Of a DNA stretch of 64,000 nucleotides, positions 40,575 to 48,427 are shown one piece after another. The notes below the pieces were generated by a model. The model saw only the letters and a list, made by a program, of their open reading frames with translations, was not told the DNA's origin and did not search any database. How positions within the stretch are numbered: the first letter of the stretch is position 1; the number at the start of each line of letters is the position of its first letter. The translations under genes were made by a program, and so were the position numbers. The DNA is from Paenibacillus pinistramenti (GTDB taxonomy: Bacteria > Bacillota > Bacilli > Paenibacillales > Paenibacillaceae), in NCBI RefSeq assembly GCF_005869875.1, contig NZ_VAWG01000012.1, forward strand, positions 1-64,000, given 5' to 3'.

Positions 40575-42620
40575 CTATCCCTGAAGCGCTTTGCGCACAC
40601 TCAGAATATATTTGGACTGGTCAAGCGGGTTTACTCCTCTCCGCTGGCGTTCAGCAGTGAAGCCCTCCGGGCATTCCTCATATCCGGCGAAAAAGGTCAC
40701 CATCGCGCCGCGCCCCTTCGTAAGCGAGCTGAGCTGCGCCGCATAGTCCATCGATTCCGCCAGCGGCACTTTGCCGGTGATCGTCATCCGGTCCCCCTGC
40801 AGGACCGGCGCTTCAAACACGCCCCTCATCTGGACGAGGTCGTTCATGACCCGTCCCGCGTTCTCCTCGGGAACATGGATGCGGAAATTCAATACCGGCT
40901 CCAGCAGCCGGGTTCCGGTATTCGCCAGCCCGTCCATAATGCCCATAGGCGTAGCCACTGCAAAATCCAGCGGATGGGTGTGCCACACATGGTGCTGCCC
41001 TTCCGTCAGCGTCACCTTGAGATCTACAACCTCCCAGCCATACAGCCCCTGCGACAAAGCCTCAGGCACCCGGCGCTGAACTTCATTCTGGTACTGCAGC
41101 AGCAGGTCCTCGGTGCGGACCCTGGCTTCGTACTGAAGCCCGCTGCCCCGCGGCCCGGGTTCAATAGCAAAGCGGAGAATCGCCCAGCACGGCTTCGGCA
41201 TCAGATAAGCGACATAGCCTTCCCCGGCTTGCTTCGGCGTTTCCTTGTAAATGACCGACGGCTTGCCAAACCGGACATCAAGCCCGTACCGGCTCGCCAG
41301 AACGCTGGTCAGCATTTCGAGCTGAATCGGCCCCATCACTTTAATATGCAGCTCCCGTTCATCCTGCATCCACTGCACATCCAGCAGCGGATCCTCATCC
41401 GACAGCTCCTGCAGAGCCTGAACCGTCTTCGGATAATCGGCTTCACTTGCCCAGTGGGCCTGGACGGTCAGCAGAGGAACGGCAAGCCTGGCTTCCTCGG
41501 GAATGCGGTCCGGACTGCCCAGCACGTCCCCGATCCGGACGGAGGCCAGCCCGCAGACTGCTGCGATATCTCCCGCTTCGAGCACGCCGAGGTCCTCGGA
41601 TCTGCTCCCGTCGACTTTGCGGATCTGCGTGACCTTCTCGTCCAGATTCTGCGTCACATTCCGTACCAGATCCCGGTTGCGGATCATGCCGGAGTACAGC
41701 CGGACAAAAGCCATTTTGCCCATGGTTTTGTCCCGTTCAATTTTAAAGACAATTCCGGATAATGCCTCTGTGCTCTCCCCGCCTGGCCCGGGCAGGAAAT
41801 CCACGACGGCATCCATCAGCTCCTTCACGCCGATCCCTTTGCCTGAAGCGCCGAACAGCACCGGGAACATCCGGCAGGCGCGGGCCATCGCAATAGCAGC
41901 GGCCTTCCACTCTGCGGGGGAGACCGGCTCTTCAGCCAGATAACGCTGGAACAGCGCCTCATCCCGTTCGGCCAGCGATTCCAGCAGCTCCGTTCCGGCA
42001 GCGCTTTCAGTTTCCGAAGCCTCTGTTCCTTCCCCGCCAAGCAGCGAAACCACGCCTGCAAAATCCTGCTCCCGCCCCAGCGGCTCCTGAACCGGCAGCG
42101 CATCCGGCGATAAATATTTGCGGATATCCGCCATCAGAGCCGTTTCGTCGACTCCGGTGCGGTCCATTTTGTTGACATAGATGATCGTAGGAATCTTGAG
42201 CTTTCTCAGCGCTCCCCAGATCAGCTCGGTCTGCGCCTGTATGCCCTCGGCCGCCGAAACGATGAGCACGGCCCCGTCCATCACGCGCATGGACCGTTCC
42301 ACCTCAGACAGAAAATCGACGTGTCCGGGCGTATCGACCAGGTTCACCATCGTATTTTTCCACATAAAAGACGTTGTTGCCGCGCGCACCGAAATGCCGC
42401 GTTCCTTCTCAATGTCCAGCCAGTCCGTCACGGCTGTCCCCGAATCCACGCTGCCGAGCTCACGCGTCCTGCCGCTTAAGAACAGGAAGTGCTCGGTGGT
42501 CGTTGTTTTTCCGGCATCCACATGGGCAAAAATCCCCACATTTCTCCGGGCTGCCCCCTTCGGGTCTGCGGCTGTATATTTTGTACCTGCTTTCGTTGTG
42601 CCTGTTGTCGTTTGATTCAT
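40575..42620 (-). CDS. TetM/EF-G-like ribosome-associated translational GTPase
   Basis: A 681-residue GTPase with G1 AHVDAGKTT, G2 in KERGISV, G3 DTPGH, G4 NKMD, then EF-G domains II-V. It is nearer to TetM/TetO ribosomal protection proteins than to EF-G: RELGSVDSGTAVTD and TTSFMWKNTMVNLVDTPGH parallel the TetM start, and GTRLLEPVLNFRIHVPEE parallels its domain IV. The TetM domain IV loop (YSPVSTPADF) that dislodges tetracycline reads HHVWHTHPLDFA here, so tetracycline resistance is doubtful. An Ala/Glu-rich insert lies around SLLGGEGTEASETESAAG. ATG 42620 has AGGAG nine bases upstream. Confidence 0.82.
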   Translation of the reverse strand: MNQTTTGTTKAGTKYTAADPKGAARRNVGIFAHVDAGKTTTTEHFLFLSGRTRELGSVDSGTAVTDWLDIEKERGISVRAATTSFMWKNTMVNLVDTPGHVDFLSEVERSMRVMDGAVLIVSAAEGIQAQTELIWGALRKLKIPTIIYVNKMDRTGVDETALMADIRKYLSPDALPVQEPLGREQDFAGVVSLLGGEGTEASETESAAGTELLESLAERDEALFQRYLAEEPVSPAEWKAAAIAMARACRMFPVLFGASGKGIGVKELMDAVVDFLPGPGGESTEALSGIVFKIERDKTMGKMAFVRLYSGMIRNRDLVRNVTQNLDEKVTQIRKVDGSRSEDLGVLEAGDIAAVCGLASVRIGDVLGSPDRIPEEARLAVPLLTVQAHWASEADYPKTVQALQELSDEDPLLDVQWMQDERELHIKVMGPIQLEMLTSVLASRYGLDVRFGKPSVIYKETPKQAGEGYVAYLMPKPCWAILRFAIEPGPRGSGLQYEARVRTEDLLLQYQNEVQRRVPEALSQGLYGWEVVDLKVTLTEGQHHVWHTHPLDFAVATPMGIMDGLANTGTRLLEPVLNFRIHVPEENAGRVMNDLVQMRGVFEAPVLQGDRMTITGKVPLAESMDYAAQLSSLTKGRGAMVTFFAGYEECPEGFTAERQRRGVNPLDQSKYILSVRKALQG

Positions 42621-42723
42621 GGCAGTCTTCTCCTGCATTTGTCATCAAGTATGGTAAAAGCGAGTTTATTATACCAGATCGGCGCGTTAGAAATGGGGTT
42701 TGTATCCTTTTCTCTATAAATGG

Positions 42724-42750
42724 AAAAGGGCCGCCCTACAGGGCAGCCCT
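42724..42750 (-). terminator. Terminator of the 17-residue-repeat protein gene
   Basis: AGGGC...GCCCT arms with an inner GCCCTACAGGGC stem; only four T follow on the minus strand. Confidence 0.55.
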
Positions 42751-42789
42751 AACTTGCAATGACCTCATCCTTAAAGACAAGGTTTGGTC

Positions 42790-44046
42790 TTAGCAGTTAT
42801 TCAGAAGATTCAAATCAAGATCCAGCACAGATGAAGAATCCTCCCAATCCTTCAGCAGACCAAGCTTAAGGTCAAGCAGGGACTCGCCATCCTCATCCTT
42901 CAACAGGCTGAGACGAGCGTCCAGCACGGATTGGTTGTCCTTTTCGTCCTTCAGCACGTTCAGATTCGAATCCAATACAGACTCGTTGTCTTCTTCGTCT
43001 TTCAGAACGTTAAGCTTCGAATCCAACACAGACTCTTTGTCCTCTCCGTCTTTCAGAACGTTAAGATTCGAATCCAACACGGACTCGTTATCTTCTCCGT
43101 CTTTCAGAACGTTCAGATTCGAATCCAACACAGATTCGTTGTCTTCTTCGTCTTTCAGAACGTTCAGATTCGAATCCAATACTGACTCGTTATCTTCGCC
43201 GTCTTTCAGAACGTTGAGCTTCGAATCCAGCACAGACTCGTTGTCTTCTTCGTCTTTCAGAACGTTAAGCTTAGAATCCAGCACAGACTCGTTATCTTCT
43301 CCGTCTTTCAGAACGTTAAGTTTCGAATCTAACACAGATTCGTTATCCTCTTCATCCTTTAAAACATTGAGCTTAGAATCCAGTACAGACTCGTTATCTT
43401 CTCCGTCTTTCAGAACGTTAAGCTTCGAATCCAGCACAGACTCGTTGTCCTCTCCGTCTTTCAAAACGTTGAGCTTCGAATCCAGCACTGACTCGTTATC
43501 TTCTCCGTCTTTCAGAACGTTAAGCTTCGAATCCAGTACAGACTCGTTGTCCTCTCCGTCTTTCAGAACGTTCAGATTCGAATCCAACACAGATTCGTTG
43601 TCCTCTTCGTCTTTCAGAACGTTAAGATTCGAATCCAACACAGACTCGTTATCCTCTTCGTCTTTCAGAACGTTAAGCTTGGAATCCAGTACAGACTCGT
43701 TATCCTCTCCGTCTTTCAGAACGTTCAGATTCGAATCCAGCACAGATTCGTTGTCCTCTCCATCCTTCAGCACAGAACCGCTCAAATCTAACGCGGATTG
43801 GTTATCCCGCCCGCTGCTTTGCTGCGTCCCTCCACTCTGGCTCTGGTCGTTCAGCACCTTCAATTTGCCGTTCAGCACACTGCTGCTGCTGCTGTCATCC
43901 TGCAGCACGTTCAGGTGAAGGTTCACAAGGCTGCTCCCGCTTCCCGCCTGCTCCTGGCTGGCTGAAGCATGGACATCCTTCTGGGACAAACCCACAGCAA
44001 AAACAAAAGACGATGCAATCATAAATCCGGTTAGTTTTTTATTCAT
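42790..44046 (-). CDS. Exported protein made of a 17-residue tandem repeat
   Basis: A 418-residue protein. A signal peptide (MNKKLTGFMIASSFVFAVGL, cleavage near VHASA) is followed by a Ser/Gln-rich entry region with degenerate repeats. Then come 16 near-identical copies of the 17-residue unit ESVLDS[KN]LNVLKD[GE]EDN, three degenerate copies, and a C-terminus ending in a single Cys (LLNNC). Each unit puts Val/Leu at fixed positions (VLxxxLxVLxD) and an acidic D-[GE]-E-D-N-E turn, so a beta-solenoid or calcium-binding stack is conceivable. No wall-sorting signal is present. It lies 37 bases downstream of another exported protein gene in the same direction. Function is unknown; an envelope, matrix or spore-surface role is inference. 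Confidence 0.85.
   Translation of the reverse strand: MNKKLTGFMIASSFVFAVGLSQKDVHASASQEQAGSGSSLVNLHLNVLQDDSSSSSVLNGKLKVLNDQSQSGGTQQSSGRDNQSALDLSGSVLKDGEDNESVLDSNLNVLKDGEDNESVLDSKLNVLKDEEDNESVLDSNLNVLKDEEDNESVLDSNLNVLKDGEDNESVLDSKLNVLKDGEDNESVLDSKLNVLKDGEDNESVLDSKLNVLKDGEDNESVLDSKLNVLKDEEDNESVLDSKLNVLKDGEDNESVLDSKLNVLKDEEDNESVLDSKLNVLKDGEDNESVLDSNLNVLKDEEDNESVLDSNLNVLKDGEDNESVLDSNLNVLKDGEDKESVLDSKLNVLKDEEDNESVLDSNLNVLKDEKDNQSVLDARLSLLKDEDGESLLDLKLGLLKDWEDSSSVLDLDLNLLNNC
42950..43770. repeat. 51-bp coding tandem repeat array (about 16 copies)
   Basis: The repeat protein gene consists here of 51-bp units that are nearly identical at DNA level, differing mainly at codons for Lys/Asn and Gly/Glu. 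Such arrays change length readily. Flanking units are progressively degenerate. Confidence 0.93.
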
Positions 44047-44083
44047 TAGTCAAGCACTCCTTTTTCTTGTTTTGGGCTTAGTG

Positions 44084-45370
44084 TCAAGCGGCCTCAAAGA
44101 ATAGGAATGCCTTCGGCGGCATAGATGGAGGAGCATTCGAATACTGGTCCTTCATGAAAAATCCTGCCCCATGCAGGTTTATCCCCTGCGTCTTGGCGAG
44201 AACAAACCCTTCGTTTAAGACGGCGGTCCAATAACCGCCGCTGTTGAACGACGGGCCTCCGCTGCCCGAGCTTGCGCCGCCGTTTGCGCCGCTGCCCGGC
44301 TGGCCGGCTGCCAAGTAGGCTGAATCCGCCCAAGGCGACGGCTGATTCAAAGGAAGCTGCGTCGGCTTGGCCTTTTGTCCAGCCCCGGCAGAAAGAACGG
44401 CTGCGCTCCGGTCCGCATCCTGTTTGCCGGCAGCTGCCTCAACGTTCAGGCCGGCGCTTTCCTCCGCTGCAGCCGACTCTCCAACCACAGCTCCCGTCTG
44501 CAGACTCTGCTCTGACGAAGACTCCGCTGTCTGTCCGTCAGAAGTGACGGCTTGGGTTGGGAACTCCAGCGAGAAGTCAGGCTGAACTTCTGATTCATCT
44601 GACAATTCCGCTGAAATTGCCGGCTCTGCCGCGGCATCTGCCGGCCTTTTGCCGGAATCTGTACCGCGGTCCCCAAGGTCCGTCATTGCTGACGGACTTC
44701 CCGTCCCCGGCTTAACGGTTGAACCCGTCTCGTCCGGAATGCCCGGCAATGCCGGCCCGTCCGGCTCCACATCAATCTGCACATCCGGCATGTCCTCTGC
44801 AAGAACGCTGACGGTGTCTGTCACGGCATCAACCGTGCTGCCCACCGTATCAGCCGCTGCCTGGACCGTATCTCCGGCCGCTTCCAGCGCTCCGTCTGCC
44901 GTTTCACCTACGGTTTCCAGCAGCGGATCAAGAACGGGCTTAAGGGATTCCGCCGTCTTGGGAGCAGCCGTGCTCACGACGTCCTCAACCGTCTGCTGAA
45001 CGGCCTGCCCGGCAGCCTCCACTACGGGCTGCGCAGTATCCTGAATAACAGTCTCTTCCACCAAACGGGAGACTGCATTCCCCGTTTCTTGAACCGTCGT
45101 ATCCACAGTTTCTGTGAGCGGTTGCAATAAGGCGCCTGCGGAGATTCCGGCGTGAACGGACAAGCTGCCGCCTGCCTGCTCTGCTTGTTCGGCTTGCTCT
45201 GCTTGCTCGGTCTGATCCGCAGCCGAGGACAAAATCCCGGTTACACTGGATACAATTGAACCAACCGGCCCGCCTGTTGAAGGCTTTTCGTCTTTAGCGT
45301 AAGAGTGATTTCCCAGGGCGAACGAAACGGCCAATACCGCCGCACTGATCACCCATCTGTCTTTTCTCAT
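44084..45370 (-). CDS. Exported Ala/Thr/Val-rich protein, unknown function
   Basis: A 428-residue protein with a signal peptide (MRKDRWVISAAVLAVSFALG, cleavage after SYA). A heptad-like region follows (TVQETGNAVSRLVEETVIQ, TVQAAADTVGSTVDAVTDTV), then an acidic Pro/Ser/Glu-rich disordered middle and a more ordered C-terminal 50 residues (GGYWTAVLNEGFVLAKTQGINLHGAGFF). The EQA triplet is repeated near residue 60. No family is recognised. AAAGGAGGTGA before ATG 45370 is an excellent ribosome site. It precedes the 17-residue-repeat gene and is probably its operon partner. The promoter carries a GTTTGC-N13-GGGTAA motif. Confidence 0.75.
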   Translation of the reverse strand: MRKDRWVISAAVLAVSFALGNHSYAKDEKPSTGGPVGSIVSSVTGILSSAADQTEQAEQAEQAEQAGGSLSVHAGISAGALLQPLTETVDTTVQETGNAVSRLVEETVIQDTAQPVVEAAGQAVQQTVEDVVSTAAPKTAESLKPVLDPLLETVGETADGALEAAGDTVQAAADTVGSTVDAVTDTVSVLAEDMPDVQIDVEPDGPALPGIPDETGSTVKPGTGSPSAMTDLGDRGTDSGKRPADAAAEPAISAELSDESEVQPDFSLEFPTQAVTSDGQTAESSSEQSLQTGAVVGESAAAEESAGLNVEAAAGKQDADRSAAVLSAGAGQKAKPTQLPLNQPSPWADSAYLAAGQPGSGANGGASSGSGGPSFNSGGYWTAVLNEGFVLAKTQGINLHGAGFFMKDQYSNAPPSMPPKAFLFFEAA

Positions 45371-45413
45371 CTGTTCACCTCCTTTCGCCGAGACGATTGT
45401 CGGTAGGGTATAG

Positions 45414-45438
45414 TTACCCCTTTTCCGAAAAAGCAAAC
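45414..45438 (-). promoter_or_regulatory. Candidate sigma-B-like promoter of the exported-protein operon
   Basis: Minus strand GTTTGC (plus 45433-45438), 13 bases, GGGTAA (plus 45414-45419), resembling GTTTAA-N12-15-GGGTAT. GGGTAACTATA is shared exactly with the promoter at 58842-58866. Confidence 0.45.
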
Positions 45439-45471
45439 AGTCCCGGCAAACAGAAAGCAATTTTGCCCATG

Positions 45472-45498
45472 AAAAAAGCCGCCCCGAAGGACGGCTTC
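45472..45498 (-). terminator. Terminator of yjlC-ndh
   Basis: Minus strand AAGCCGTCC-TTCG-GGGCGGCTT with a UUCG tetraloop and six T. Confidence 0.85.
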
Positions 45499-45518
45499 AA
45501 ACCCATAAACCTATGTGA

Positions 45519-46700
45519 TTAGTACGCCAAAGCGGACAAGCCTTTGATGCGGGCCAGGTAACGGATGTTACTTGCCTCTTTCATCAGGGAAGCCGGCATA
45601 CCTTTCAGCTTAGTAGCGCTTCCGCCAACCATTGCGATGCCGTCTTTGCGGCCCAGGCTGCCCAGCGTACCGGAGCTTACATAATGGAAGGATTCCATTG
45701 TGCCGCCTTTAAAGAGCACGGACAGGTTGTAACCGATCGTTTCGCCCATGTGCCAAGCGATTTGCGCTGTTGGCGGATACGGACGTTCTGCGCCTGGAGC
45801 GAATACAACTGCACTGTCGCCAGCAACAAAAATATCTTTATGGGACGTGGATTGCAGAGATTCTGTTACAGTTGCGCGTCCACGGTTCACTTCGATGCCG
45901 CTGTCAGCCACAAGTGCGTTGCCTTGTACGCCGCCGGTCCAAATTACAGTGCTTGCTTCAAAGGAGCTTCCGTCTTTCAGGAATACTTTGTTGTCCTTCA
46001 ATTCAGTGATTGGCACGCCAGTCACGAATTTTACGCCGCGAGCCTCAAGGCTCTTCGTAGCGCGTTCAACCAGATCGGCAGGGAAACCAGCCAGAATCGT
46101 CGGGCCAGCTTCTACGCAGTACAGGCTGACATCATTGAAATCAATGCCTCTTTCGCGGCAAAGCTCTGGAAGCTCATCCGCAAATTCGCCGACCAGCTCA
46201 ACACCAGTCAAACCGCCGCCGCCAACCACAAAGGTAGCGTCCGCTTTGTTTTTGGAGACTTTATAAGCATCAAGACGAGCTTTAACCGTTTCATATACAC
46301 GATGAGCTTCGTCTACGGATTTCAGCGTTAAGCTGTTTTCCTTCAATCCAGGAATTCCGAAGTACGCAGTTTCGCTGCCAAGAGCGATAACAAGGGCGTC
46401 ATATTTGTATGTAGCGCCGCTCACGAGTTTAACCTGCTTCTCATCCGGAGAAATTTTCTCAACAGTGTCTACAACCAGCTTCACGTTTTTGCCGCTGAGC
46501 AGCTTCTCAAGCGGAAGTGCTACAGCTTTCTCATCAAGATTGCCGGCAGCCAAACGGTGCAGCTCAGTAATAATTTGGTGTGTTGGGTATTTGTTTACGA
46601 CTGTGATGGTTGCTTCTTCAGCACTCAGGTATTCACGCGCAGTCAGCGCGCTCAGAAGTCCACCGTATCCGCCGCCCAAAATCAAAATTTGCTTCGACAT
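45519..46700 (-). CDS. ndh: Type II NADH dehydrogenase
   Basis: A 393-residue single-subunit flavoenzyme that passes electrons from NADH to menaquinone without pumping protons. FAD-binding ILGGGYGGLLSALTA at the N-terminus, NADH-binding FVVGGGGLTGVELVGEFADEL in the middle, and the FAD-ribityl motif DIFVAGDSA are visible, with the quinone-side AQIAWHMGE motif. ATG 46700 has GGAGG six bases upstream. It follows yjlC by 46 bases, the same pair as B. subtilis yjlC-ndh, which is under Rex control there. No clear Rex box was found upstream here. Confidence 0.93.
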   Translation of the reverse strand: MSKQILILGGGYGGLLSALTAREYLSAEEATITVVNKYPTHQIITELHRLAAGNLDEKAVALPLEKLLSGKNVKLVVDTVEKISPDEKQVKLVSGATYKYDALVIALGSETAYFGIPGLKENSLTLKSVDEAHRVYETVKARLDAYKVSKNKADATFVVGGGGLTGVELVGEFADELPELCRERGIDFNDVSLYCVEAGPTILAGFPADLVERATKSLEARGVKFVTGVPITELKDNKVFLKDGSSFEASTVIWTGGVQGNALVADSGIEVNRGRATVTESLQSTSHKDIFVAGDSAVVFAPGAERPYPPTAQIAWHMGETIGYNLSVLFKGGTMESFHYVSSGTLGSLGRKDGIAMVGGSATKLKGMPASLMKEASNIRYLARIKGLSALAY

Positions 46701-46746
46701 TTCCATCCTCCGTTCGTTATGCGATTCCAAAAATTCAAGTGCTCTC

Positions 46747-47181
46747 TTACTTCTTCTTCTCGTTTGTTACATCCAGGTAAGCCTGTGCAAACTTGAGGGC
46801 ATGTTGGATGTTAGGGTCCTTCAGCATTTTCAGCAGGCCGAATACGCTGACATTGGAGTTGTCTTTCTTCGCGCGGTCGCTGGCTTCCATAGCGGTTGCA
46901 GCCGCATTTTTGGCCATGCCTACCACTGGGCCTACAACGCCTGTGAAACCTGCTTTGATATCTTCAATAAACACTTTGTCTGTAGCCAGGCTTTGCATTA
47001 CTTCGTAAGCTTGAGTCATGGTATTCACCATCTCAGTCAGCTTTGGCAGATTGTCCACAAGGGTAGTTAGAGACTGCTGTACCTCAGGCTTGAGCAGTTG
47101 ATCCACAAGATCCTTCGTGCTTGCAGCAGCCGCCGTTTCTTGCGTTCCTTGTGTTTCCGATTGATTCAAAGTTTGTGACAT
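46747..47181 (-). CDS. yjlC: DUF1641 protein, YjlC-like
   Basis: A 144-residue helical, cytoplasmic protein of the DUF1641 family (LVDQLLKPEVQQSLTTLVDNLPKLTEMVNTMTQ; C-terminal VFGLLKMLKDPNIQHALKFAQAYL). Members accompany NADH dehydrogenase or formate dehydrogenase genes; their biochemical role is unclear. AAAGGAGG precedes ATG 47181. It is the first gene of the yjlC-ndh operon; a TTCAAA-N17-TAATAT promoter is possible with the -10 at plus 47455-47460. Confidence 0.85.
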   Translation of the reverse strand: MSQTLNQSETQGTQETAAAASTKDLVDQLLKPEVQQSLTTLVDNLPKLTEMVNTMTQAYEVMQSLATDKVFIEDIKAGFTGVVGPVVGMAKNAAATAMEASDRAKKDNSNVSVFGLLKMLKDPNIQHALKFAQAYLDVTNEKKK

Positions 47182-47667
47182 TTGGAACGTCCTCCTTTAC
47201 GCTTAGTTACAGTCCGTCAATATTCGGGCATGCGGATGCCTTCAAAACAGAAACAGCCGGGCAGACCGCCGTTTTGAACCTCATCAGCCAGTGCATTGCG
47301 TTCGCTCGACCACCCGTCAACATTTACCCGCAAAAAAGAGCCCCTGTTCTCTGCGCCGTGCAGGAACCGGGTCCGCACAATCAGCACATGTTCTCAACAG
47401 GTTAATGACGAAATGGTGAAATCACACTTGAGCCGAAACGAACTCTCTACCCCTATATTACACCTTTTAAATATCAGTTTGAAATATATTTTTGATTTTT
47501 TCTTAATTTTGCTTTCATTTTGTGTTTTTTCTGGTTGCTTTATTCGATAAGTTCAGACTTAAACCGTCAAAATCGGTTATAATATTTTTACCAACAGCTT
47601 GGATCGTGCCAGAAATTGAGCAAGGATGCGCTCAGAGCCCTTCATTTACATTTCATCAAATTAGGTA
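47182..47667. other. Intergenic region between yjlC and the thioredoxin gene
   Basis: Roughly 490 bases without a convincing gene. It contains the divergent promoters: a possible minus-strand TAATAT -10 at 47455-47460 for yjlC. The AT-rich stretch 47440-47660 shows no repeat or structured RNA that I can recognise. Confidence 0.5.
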
Positions 47668-47697
47668 TTGTAAAATATAATTTTGTACTGTTATAAT
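47668..47697 (+). promoter_or_regulatory. Sigma-A promoter of the thioredoxin-like gene
   Basis: TTGTAA (47668-47673), 18-base spacer, TATAAT (47692-47697). Confidence 0.6.
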
Positions 47698-47756
47698 TGT
47701 GTCAATCCTTAATAAGGAAATCAATTCTACATTTACAGTCAGGAGGCTGCTGCCCT

Positions 47757-48083
47757 ATGGATAGAATCACAAGTGAAGACCAATATAAAAGCCTGATTCA
47801 TTCAGACGGATACACCGTCATTAAATTTGATGCAACCTGGTGCCCGGACTGCAAGAACCTGGACCGCTTCATCGGCTCTATTATTGAAGAGAACAGCGAC
47901 AAGCAGTTCTACGCCCTGGATGTTGAGCAGCTTGAGCAGGTTGCCCAGGAGAATGAAGTCCGCGGCATTCCGAGCCTGCTTGTCTACAAAGACGGCCAGA
48001 AGATCGCCCACCTGCACAGCAAATATGCCAAGACGCCCGGCCAAATCCGCGAGTATCTGAGCACACTGGTTTCGCAGGTATAA
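47757..48083 (+). CDS. Thioredoxin family protein, YtpP-like
   Basis: A 108-residue thioredoxin fold with active site WCPDC (Cys29 and Cys32) and the cis-Pro loop RGIPSLLVYKDG. CPDC in place of CGPC is the pattern of Bacillales YtpP, a bacillithiol-linked thioredoxin-like reductase. No signal peptide, so it is cytoplasmic. ATG 47757 follows AGGAGG. It stands alone between its promoter and terminator. Confidence 0.87.
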   Translation: MDRITSEDQYKSLIHSDGYTVIKFDATWCPDCKNLDRFIGSIIEENSDKQFYALDVEQLEQVAQENEVRGIPSLLVYKDGQKIAHLHSKYAKTPGQIREYLSTLVSQV

Positions 48084-48125
48084 TCCTGAATCTGTAACTT
48101 TATACTTCAGATCCAGCTCTGCCTA

Positions 48126-48157
48126 GGCAGGTCCCGATAAGGGGCCTGCTTTTTTAT
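48126..48157 (+). terminator. Terminator of the thioredoxin-like gene
   Basis: GCAGG-T-CCC and GGG-G-CCTGC arms, GATAA loop, six T. Confidence 0.85.
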
Positions 48158-48189
48158 TGATTGCACGGGAAACTTTTACAAAAAAGGGG

Positions 48190-48218
48190 TTGTCAACTCC
48201 GCCGCACGGGATTACAAT
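48190..48218 (+). promoter_or_regulatory. Sigma-A promoter of araM
   Basis: TTGTCA (48190-48195), 17-base spacer, TACAAT (48213-48218); AraR boxes lie just downstream. Confidence 0.65.
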
Positions 48219-48230
48219 AAAAACAAATTT

Positions 48231-48246
48231 ATTTGTACGTACAACT
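48231..48246. promoter_or_regulatory. AraR operator 1
   Basis: ATTTGTACGTACAACT, 15 of 16 matches to the B. subtilis AraR box ATTTGTACGTACAAAT; located near the predicted transcription start. Confidence 0.85.
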
Positions 48247-48272
48247 CAAAATCATATTTGCTGTTTACTCGG

Positions 48273-48288
48273 AATAGTATGTACAAGT
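48273..48288. promoter_or_regulatory. AraR operator 2 (weaker)
   Basis: AATAGTATGTACAAGT, about 12 of 16 matches; centre 42 bp from operator 1, four helical turns, suitable for cooperative binding. Confidence 0.6.
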
Positions 48289-48341
48289 TAATGGACAGAA
48301 GATGGCAACTTCAATAACAGGAAGCGTCCCACCTATGATTA

Positions 48342-48355
48342 TGAAAGCGGATTCA
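48342..48355. promoter_or_regulatory. cre site (CcpA) upstream of araM
   Basis: TGAAAGCGGATTCA fits TGNAANCGNWNNCA at every fixed position; within the predicted leader, so a roadblock-type repression is likely. Confidence 0.7.
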
Positions 48356-48427
48356 ATTTAGTCGCTGCCGGAGTACTGTGTATGCTGCAGGGTTCATTAT
48401 TTTCCGAATCGGAATCAAGGAGGAATT

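Noticed and set aside
42950..43770. CRISPR-like array
   Set aside because: Units are contiguous 51-bp coding repeats without unique spacers and lie in frame in an exported protein gene; no cas genes are present.
42935..43918. Long plus-strand open frame (327 codons, Ser/Phe-rich) opposite the 17-residue-repeat gene
   Set aside because: It stays open only because the 51-bp repeat is a multiple of three; the minus-strand frame has a signal peptide and ribosome site, this one has neither.
47182..47660. Rex box upstream of yjlC-ndh
   Set aside because: GGTGAAATCACAC near 47414 has the wrong spacing for TTGTGA-N6-TCACAA; no better site seen.
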